Part shown: positions 5,551 through 10,100 of the stretch, piece by piece | Layout of the letters: each line of letters starts with the position of its first letter | How positions within the stretch are numbered: position 1 is the stretch's first letter | NCBI RefSeq assembly: GCF_949298305.1 | Contig: NZ_CASFWU010000122.1 | Location: 1 to 10,100 of the forward strand | DNA length: 10,100 nt | Source: an uncultured Bacteroides sp. | Lineage (GTDB): Bacteria > Bacteroidota > Bacteroidia > Bacteroidales > Bacteroidaceae | Reading direction: 5' to 3' | Position numbers and translations under genes: made by a program | Notes under the pieces: model-generated | Database searches by the model: none | What the model was told of the DNA's origin: nothing | What the model saw: the letters and a program-made list of their open reading frames with translations, nothing else

Positions 5551-6082
5551 CGAGATATTCTATAGCCTGCAAGGCGAAGGCTACCACACGGGCACGCCCG
5601 CTGTGTTCGTCCGTTTCTCGGGCTGCAACCTGAAGTGCCCCTTCTGCGACACGCAGCACGAGGACGGGGTGATGATGAGCGATGACGACATCCTGGCCGA
5701 AGTCTGCCGATACCCTTCTGCGATGGTGATACTGACGGGTGGCGAACCTTCGCTTTGGATTGACGAGGCGTTTGTCGGCCGTCTGCACGAGGCAGGGAGA
5801 TACGTCTGCATCGAAACCAACGGCACCCGCCCCCTTCCTGCGAACATCGACTGGGTGACCTGCTCGCCCAAGCAAGGCGGAGCGTTGAGGCTGACGCGCA
5901 TGGACGAGGTGAAGGTGGTGTACGAGGGTCAGGACCTGGCTCCCTACGAGCAGCTGCCCGCCGCCCACTTCTTCCTCCAGCCCTGTTCGTGCCTGAACAC
6001 GGCCGAGACGGTGGCTTGCGTCCTGGAGCATCCGCGTTGGAGGCTCAGCCTGCAGACGCATAAGCTGATCAATATTCAATAA
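5537..6082 (+). CDS. queE: 7-carboxy-7-deazaguanine synthase (QueE), radical SAM
   Basis: A 181-residue radical SAM enzyme that rearranges 6-carboxytetrahydropterin, the QueD product, to 7-carboxy-7-deazaguanine. The [4Fe-4S] ligands are Cys30, Cys34 and Cys37 in the CxxxCxxC loop, followed by the SAM-binding GGEP (68-71) and ETNGT (93-97). N-terminal IFYSLQGEGYHTGTP and the VTCSPK segment (107-112) are typical of QueE, as is the C-terminal SLQTHKL. The ATG at 5537 lies inside the end of queD, giving the overlap expected of a coupled operon. queC and queF, the next steps, are not in the window. Confidence 0.95.
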   Translation: MRKINEIFYSLQGEGYHTGTPAVFVRFSGCNLKCPFCDTQHEDGVMMSDDDILAEVCRYPSAMVILTGGEPSLWIDEAFVGRLHEAGRYVCIETNGTRPLPANIDWVTCSPKQGGALRLTRMDEVKVVYEGQDLAPYEQLPAAHFFLQPCSCLNTAETVACVLEHPRWRLSLQTHKLINIQ

Positions 6083-6115
6083 ATGATTAACAATACATTA
6101 TAATCTGATGAACCC

Positions 6116-6856
6116 ATGAAGGTAGGTTTGTTTATTCCATGTTATATCAACGCCATCTATCCGCAAGTGGGAGTGGCGTCCTACAAACTGCTGAAAAGCC
6201 TGGGCGTGGACGTCGACTATCCGCTCGACCAGACATGTTGCGGACAGCCTATGGCCAACGCCGGTTTTGAGGGCGAGGCCGCGAAGCTGGCCCTTCGTTT
6301 TGACGACCTGTTCAAGGCCTACGATTATGTGGTAGGTCCTTCGGCCAGTTGCGTAGCCTTTGTAAAACTGAACCATCCCGGCATCCTGAAGCACGAAGGA
6401 CACCAGTGCCAGAGCGCAGGGAAAATCTACGACCTGTGCGAGTTTGTACACGACGTGCTGAAGCCTTCCTCGCTGAAAGCCGGCTTCCCCCACAAAGTGA
6501 GCATCCACAACAGCTGCCACGGCGTGCGCGAGCTGAACCTCTCATCGCCCAGCGAGCGCAACATCCCCTATTACAACAAGCTCCGCGACCTGCTGTCGAT
6601 GGTGCAGGGCATCGAGGTCTTCGAACCTGCCCATCCCGACGAGTGCTGCGGCTTTGGCGGTATGTTTGCCGTCGAAGAGCAGGCGGTGTCCGTCTGTATG
6701 GCTCAGGATAAAATCAGACATCACATGGAGACGGGAGCCGAATACATCACCGGCGCCGACAGCTCTTGTCTGATGCACATGCAGGGCGTCATCGACCGTG
6801 AGCACCTGCCCGTGAAAACCATTCATATTGTCGAAATATTAGCTTCACAACTATGA
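6116..6856 (+). CDS. lutA: LutA-type (Fe-S)-binding subunit of lactate utilization complex
   Basis: A 246-residue cytoplasmic protein made of two cysteine-rich CCG domains, like LutA of Bacillus subtilis, which with LutB and LutC oxidises L-lactate to pyruvate. In the first domain Cys9, the pair Cys41-Cys42 (CCGQP) and Cys79 (GPSASC) are in place. In the second, Cys134 (NSCHG), Cys177-Cys178 (CCGFGG) and Cys218 (DSSC) are in place. These cysteines are thought to bind iron-sulfur clusters. It begins 33 bases after queE with no promoter box between them, so it may be read from the queD promoter. Its TGA stop overlaps the ATG of the original lutB start in ATGA. Confidence 0.92.
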   Translation: MKVGLFIPCYINAIYPQVGVASYKLLKSLGVDVDYPLDQTCCGQPMANAGFEGEAAKLALRFDDLFKAYDYVVGPSASCVAFVKLNHPGILKHEGHQCQSAGKIYDLCEFVHDVLKPSSLKAGFPHKVSIHNSCHGVRELNLSSPSERNIPYYNKLRDLLSMVQGIEVFEPAHPDECCGFGGMFAVEEQAVSVCMAQDKIRHHMETGAEYITGADSSCLMHMQGVIDREHLPVKTIHIVEILASQL

Positions 6857-6936
6857 GTACCAAGCATTCGCGAGAAGGCCTGCCAGCTGAAACTATACTC
6901 CAACAGCCACCTGGACGAGCTGTTGGTGGAGTTTGA
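6853..6936 (+). pseudogene. disrupted start of lutB (27-codon remnant)
   Basis: The ATG at 6853 overlaps the lutA stop (ATGA), the usual coupled lutB start, and the first codons read MSTKHS, which I remember as the usual beginning of Bacteroidetes LutB. The next bases read REKACQ in the neighbouring frame (from 6869), which is typical LutB sequence from some 40-50 residues further in. In the frame of the ATG the reading ends at TGA 6934-6936 after 27 codons. The simplest reading is loss of about 120 bases, of length leaving 2 modulo 3, from the 5' part of the gene. Confidence 0.6.
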
Positions 6937-8119
6937 GAAGAATGCCACAGCCAACGGCGCCATTGTGCATTGGGCCAAGGATGCCGAAGAATACCGCCAG
7001 ATTATCTACGACCTGCTCAGCAGCCACGGTGTGAAGCGCTTTGTCAAGAGCAAGTCCATGCTCTCCGAAGAGTGCGAGCTCGACCCCTTCCTGATATCGA
7101 AGGGCATCGACACGGTGGAGACCGACCTGGGCGAGCGCATCCTGCAACTGATGCACCTGCCGCCCAGCCATGTAGTGTTGCCTGCTATCCACATCAAGCG
7201 GCAGCAGGTGGGCGAGCTCTTCGAGAGGGAGATGGGCGCCGAGAAAGGCAATTACGACCCCACTTACCTGACGCACGTGGCCCGCAAGAATCTGCGCAAT
7301 ATCTTCCTGAATGCCGATGCTGCCATGACTGGCGCCAACTTCGCGGTAGCCTCGACGGGCGACGTGGTGGTGTGCACCAACGAGGGCAATGCCGACATGG
7401 GCATGTCCTGCCCCAAGCTGAACATATCGGCTTTCGGGCTCGAAAAGATTGTGCCCGACATGGAGGCGCTGGGCGTCTTCACCCGTTTGTTGGCACGTTC
7501 GGGCACCGGTCAGCCCAGCACTACCTATACTTCGCATTTCCGCTCGCCGCGGCAGGGTGGTGAGTATCACATCATCATCGTAGATAACGGACGTACAGAG
7601 ATGTTGGCCAATGCCGACCACATCCGCCTGCTGAACTGCATCCGATGCGGAGCGTGCATGAACACCTGCCCCGTCTACCGGCGGAGTGGGGGATACTCGT
7701 ACACCTACTTCATCCCCGGTCCCATCGGCATCAATCTGGGCATGGCCCACGACCCGCAGAAGTATTACGACAACCTGTCGGCCTGTTCGCTTTGCCTGTC
7801 CTGCTCCAACGTTTGCCCTGCCAAGGTCGACCTGGGCGAGCAGATATACAAATGGCGTCAGGGCTTGAAAGCCATCGGCAAGGCCAGCACCGAGAAGCAA
7901 TACATGTCGGCAGGCATGAAGTTTCTGATGGAGCGTCCGCACCTGTTCAATACGGCTTTGTGGGCAGCCCCGATGGTGAATGCCCTGCCACGGTTTATGA
8001 AGTACAACGGGCTGAACGACTGGGGGAAAGGGCGCGAGTTGCCCAAGTTTGCTTCCGAGTCGTTCAACGAAATGTGGAAGAAGAATCAAGTTCAAGGAAA
8101 GGAGGAGAAACAACCATGA
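6923..8119 (+). CDS. lutB: LutB-type LUD-domain ferredoxin subunit, 5' end damaged
   Basis: Open LutB-like sequence runs from codon 6857 to TGA 8117-8119, but the frame has no ATG near its beginning. The first usable starts are TTG 6923 and GTG 6926, giving about 398 residues. A LUD domain is followed by two ferredoxin motifs, Cys239-xx-Cys242-xx-Cys245-xxx-Cys249-Pro and Cys288-xx-Cys291-xx-Cys294-xxx-Cys298-Pro, so the electron-transfer core is intact. The homologous sequence begins upstream at about 6869 (REKACQLKLYS), so the normal N-terminus is missing: see the remnant at 6853. If translated, it would depend on reinitiation after the short remnant ORF, which stops at 6936, close to these starts. 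The gene ends in ATGA shared with lutC. It may be nonfunctional, or the break may be an assembly error. Confidence 0.85.
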   Translation: MVEFEKNATANGAIVHWAKDAEEYRQIIYDLLSSHGVKRFVKSKSMLSEECELDPFLISKGIDTVETDLGERILQLMHLPPSHVVLPAIHIKRQQVGELFEREMGAEKGNYDPTYLTHVARKNLRNIFLNADAAMTGANFAVASTGDVVVCTNEGNADMGMSCPKLNISAFGLEKIVPDMEALGVFTRLLARSGTGQPSTTYTSHFRSPRQGGEYHIIIVDNGRTEMLANADHIRLLNCIRCGACMNTCPVYRRSGGYSYTYFIPGPIGINLGMAHDPQKYYDNLSACSLCLSCSNVCPAKVDLGEQIYKWRQGLKAIGKASTEKQYMSAGMKFLMERPHLFNTALWAAPMVNALPRFMKYNGLNDWGKGRELPKFASESFNEMWKKNQVQGKEEKQP

Positions 8120-8694
8120 GCAGCCGTGATGAAATTTTGGAAAAGATACGCCGCAACACCCGCCAGCGTTTCGACTATCCCCAGTGGGCGGTGCAGGCAA
8201 CGACCTATGCGGACAAGATCAGTCAGTTTTGCGATGTCAGCCGTCAGGTGGGCGGCAATGCCGTCGTGTGGCAGGAGGGCGATACCCTCGACTCGCTGAT
8301 CCGCACCCACTTCCCCGAGGCGCGGAGCATTGCTTCGAACCTGCCCGAGGTGGAATGTGCTACGCTCAATCCAGATGACGTGGAGCGTGCGCAGGAGCTG
8401 AACGGCATCGACCTGGCCGTCGTCCCAGGTGAGATAGGAGTGGCCGAGAACGGTGCTGTGTGGATACCTCAGGCCGTGAAGCATAAGCTGCTTTACTTCA
8501 TAGCCGAGGCCTTGCTCATCGTTGTCGACCGCAACCGCCTTGTCAACAACATGCACGAAGCCTATGCAGCCCTGAAGTCGGAGGCCTATCCTTATGGGGT
8601 CTTCATCTCGGGTCCTTCGAAGACGGCGGACATCGAGCAGGCGTTGGTGATGGGTGCCCACGGAGCCCGCAAGGTGCTGGTGGTGCTGAAGTAA
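8116..8694 (+). CDS. lutC: LutC-type LUD-domain protein
   Basis: A 192-residue LUD-domain protein, the third subunit of the LutABC L-lactate oxidation system. The start ATG at 8116 overlaps the lutB stop in ATGA. Typical segments are VVPGEIGVAENGAVWI (102-117) and ISGPSKTADIEQALVMGAHG (164-183), which match the LUD core found in LutC proteins. The frame is open further upstream to 7645, but that is the lutB region in another frame. It is the last gene of the run starting at queD and is followed by a hairpin before a convergent tRNA. No lactate regulator (LutR-like) or permease is present in the window. Confidence 0.93.
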   Translation: MSSRDEILEKIRRNTRQRFDYPQWAVQATTYADKISQFCDVSRQVGGNAVVWQEGDTLDSLIRTHFPEARSIASNLPEVECATLNPDDVERAQELNGIDLAVVPGEIGVAENGAVWIPQAVKHKLLYFIAEALLIVVDRNRLVNNMHEAYAALKSEAYPYGVFISGPSKTADIEQALVMGAHGARKVLVVLK

Positions 8695-8763
8695 GCGAAA
8701 CATAAAGAACAGCCGTATGCCGAATGATATGAACGGTGGTGGTATGAGAGGGCGGAAAACGAA

Positions 8764-8797
8764 AGTAGGAAGAAAACTGCTTCGTTTTCCTCCTACT
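8764..8797 (-). terminator. hairpin terminator between lutC and tRNA-Trp
   Basis: Arms 8764-8777 and 8784-8797 are complementary over 14 positions with one mismatch, around a 6-base loop. On the minus strand the stem is followed by a U-rich run (TTCGTTTTCC), which fits termination of the tRNA transcript. On the plus strand no U run follows, so for the lut operon it would act mainly as a 3' stabilising stem or as a weak terminator. It lies between the two converging units, as expected. Confidence 0.65.
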
Positions 8798-8803
8798 CAA
8801 TTG

Positions 8804-8876
8804 CACGGGAAGAGAGACTCGAACTCCCGACACTCGGTTTTGGAGACCGATGCTCTACCAACTGAGCTATTCCCGT
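8804..8876 (-). tRNA. tRNA-Trp (CCA anticodon)
   Basis: A 73-base cloverleaf on the minus strand. The acceptor stem ACGGGAA pairs with TTCCCGT, the D arm is GCTC/GAGC with AGTTGGTA, the anticodon stem is TCGGT/ACCGA with loop CTCCAAA (anticodon CCA, Trp), and the T arm is GGGAG/CTCTC with loop TTCGAGT. The discriminator is G, and the genomic sequence after it is CAA rather than CCA, so the 3' CCA must be added after transcription. Confidence 0.96.
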
Positions 8877-8887
8877 GTTTGCGGCTG

Positions 8888-8895
8888 CAAAGGTA
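8888..8895 (-). promoter_or_regulatory. -7 box of the tRNA-Trp promoter
   Basis: On the minus strand this is TACCTTTG, matching TAnnTTTG, about 12 bases before the 5' end of the mature tRNA. It allows the tRNA to be transcribed independently of the gene upstream, which ends at 8921. The box overlaps a small inverted repeat (TTTGC/GCAAA). No good -33 match is seen. Confidence 0.55.
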
Positions 8896-8920
8896 ATGGA
8901 AAGTTTTGAATATGCATTGC

Positions 8921-9496
8921 TCAAAGCATCTGCAGCTCCTGATACATGAGGCGGTAGACGGCTGCCTTTTTCTCCAGTGCCAGCGGATAGGCCCGCGAGG
9001 AGGAAGGCATGCGATAGAGGCGCATGGGGCGGCCGTCGGCCACGAACCCGGTGAAGTCGCCCACCTTGGGCGGGACAAGACTGAATTGGGCGCAGAGGGT
9101 TTCGGTGGCTTTCTCGCCTGTGGTGACGATGGCACGGCATTGGGGCAGCTTGTCGAGCATCGTGCGGATGTCGGTGGGCTGCACCACTTCGAGAAACTTG
9201 TCCGACGCATTGTCCTGCAGGCGGCGGACGGCGGTGGCAGTGTCGAACAGGGCAATGCCCTTCTCCTGAAGAAATGCAATGAGCCTCTCCTTGCAGAAGG
9301 CTTTTTCTCCCCTGACCACAAAGTGCTCCCTGTCGCCGAAGAAGATGAGGCCCACGATGCGCCACATGTCGTTATTCCAATTGGGGTAATAAAACTCCAT
9401 GCTCCAGCGCTTGCGTTGCGGCGGAAAGCTGCCCAGCATCAGCAGGCGTGCATTTTCGGGCAGGAAAGGTTCAAGAGGATGTTGTTCGGTTTCCAT
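8921..9496 (-). CDS. uracil-DNA glycosylase superfamily protein (Mug/HDG-like)
   Basis: A 191-residue protein of the uracil-DNA glycosylase fold, presumed to remove damaged or deaminated bases in base excision repair. The N-terminal motif LMLGSFPPQRKRW (19-31) followed by FYYPNWNNDMWRIVG (35-49) is characteristic of the Mug/hypoxanthine-DNA-glycosylase-like branch. Near the C-terminus is YRMPSSSRAYP (161-171), in the position of the substrate-contacting loop. The base preference cannot be fixed from sequence. It begins 30 bases after the stop of the KamA-like gene, in the same direction, so the two may be cotranscribed, without an obvious functional link. Its stop is 44 bases from the tRNA. 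Confidence 0.78.
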   Translation of the reverse strand: METEQHPLEPFLPENARLLMLGSFPPQRKRWSMEFYYPNWNNDMWRIVGLIFFGDREHFVVRGEKAFCKERLIAFLQEKGIALFDTATAVRRLQDNASDKFLEVVQPTDIRTMLDKLPQCRAIVTTGEKATETLCAQFSLVPPKVGDFTGFVADGRPMRLYRMPSSSRAYPLALEKKAAVYRLMYQELQML

Positions 9497-9526
9497 GTGA
9501 CTGTGCTTTTTAGGGTAATGTTTCGT

Positions 9527-10100
9527 TTATCCGGTTATTTCCAGATTGCTGATTTCCTCTGTGATGCGGAAGGGAAAATCGGGGTATTCATAGAGGCTGA
9601 AGCGGGATTCAGTCTCGCCCTGCGTATATCCCCAGATGGTGGCATATTCTTCCACGTCCTCGCCCATGGCCTGCAACTGTCGCAGGTAGGCCGCCACTGA
9701 CTTGTTTTCTACAATGTAGATTTGCCCCATGCGGTCGATGATGGGGCTGTGGCGGCGTGTGCCGTCGTGGTCGAAGCGGAGGATGCGCTTCCCCTCCGCC
9801 GTGATGCCCACCATGCTGAAGGTCATGCTCTTGCCGATGGCAGGCAGGTTCAGCACATTGCGGTCGGTGGCAAGGAAGGGAAGGTGGTGCGTCTTGAGGA
9901 AGCGGCGGATGCACCCGGCAGGGTCTTGTGCGGCTTGCAGAGAAGCAGACAGACTACGGGCTTCGTCGGGAGGAAGAAGGCCGAAGCGTTTCTCCTCGCA
10001 TTGCTCTTGCAGGGAGCGGCAGTTGGGAGCGAATACGGCGTAGTTTTCCTCAAACCCCTTGACGGAGAAGGTGTAGTAAGGTATTACACCCTGTTGGTTG
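9527..10100 (-). CDS. C-terminal part of a KamA-family radical SAM protein (5' end outside window)
   Basis: The frame is open from the right edge (codon from 10099) to TAA 9527-9529, giving 190 visible residues, so an internal GTG at 9856 is not the real start. The pattern PYYTFSVKG (7-15), SLQEQCEEK (29-37), LNLPAIGKS (83-91) and RFDHDGTRRH (108-117) resembles the tail of KamA-family radical SAM proteins, relatives of lysine 2,3-aminomutase. It is followed by about 70 more residues ending EEISNLEITG. The radical SAM CxxxCxxC core would lie beyond the window, so the substrate cannot be inferred and the family call is moderate. Confidence 0.65.
   Translation of the reverse strand, partial: NQQGVIPYYTFSVKGFEENYAVFAPNCRSLQEQCEEKRFGLLPPDEARSLSASLQAAQDPAGCIRRFLKTHHLPFLATDRNVLNLPAIGKSMTFSMVGITAEGKRILRFDHDGTRRHSPIIDRMGQIYIVENKSVAAYLRQLQAMGEDVEEYATIWGYTQGETESRFSLYEYPDFPFRITEEISNLEITG

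Noticed and set aside
6893..8200. A 435-codon open frame on the minus strand
   Set aside because: It is antisense to lutB, whose LUD and ferredoxin motifs are clear on the plus strand. The antisense translation is low-complexity and His/Gln/Val-rich without recognisable domains.
8603..8833. A 76-codon minus-strand ORF spanning the tRNA
   Set aside because: It overlaps the tRNA-Trp and the terminator hairpin and has no recognisable content.

Overview
The window looks like a chromosomal segment from a member of the Bacteroidales, close to Bacteroidaceae. The evidence is four-fold. Several genes are preceded by the Bacteroides-type -7 promoter box TAnnTTTG rather than an E. coli -10. LutABC, QueD and QueE are of the Bacteroidetes type. 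Coding GC is moderately high, about 60% where I counted by hand. Ribosome binding sites are weak. I see no phage, plasmid, insertion sequence, CRISPR or secretion locus. This is mostly housekeeping and accessory metabolism, with several local oddities.

Layout. 1-262 is very AT-rich leader DNA with a good promoter and a possible 19-codon ORF. 272-880 encodes an unrecognised exported protein. 918-1493 encodes a nucleosidase-family protein whose expected catalytic Asp is a Tyr. A LysR regulator (1498-2388, minus) is divergent from a YnfM-like MFS transporter (2498-3733), which is followed 16 nt later by a secreted SMP-30-like beta-propeller (3750-4619). These three look like one regulated uptake or processing unit, with inverted repeats on both sides of the divergent promoters. 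A small YbaN/DUF454 membrane protein (4633-4992, minus) converges on the propeller gene.

5005-5217 holds back-to-back promoters and an unusual pair of inverted heptamer arrays (consensus YTACRAG) that can fold into a long hairpin. Next come queD and queE (overlapping, queuosine/7-deazaguanine pathway), then lutA, lutB and lutC (lactate oxidation), all on the plus strand and tightly spaced. The 5' end of lutB is broken: the expected start, coupled to the lutA stop, is followed after about six codons by a jump into another frame, as if an internal segment of the gene had been lost.

A hairpin separates lutC from a convergent tRNA-Trp gene (8804-8876, minus). Beyond it, still on the minus strand, are a uracil-DNA-glycosylase-superfamily gene (8921-9496) and the C-terminal part of a probable KamA-family radical SAM protein that runs off the right edge.

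The points most worth checking are the lutB lesion, the heptamer hairpin upstream of queD, the Asp-to-Tyr change in the nucleosidase homologue, and the inverted repeats around the LysR/MFS promoters. Nothing here establishes a wholly new system.
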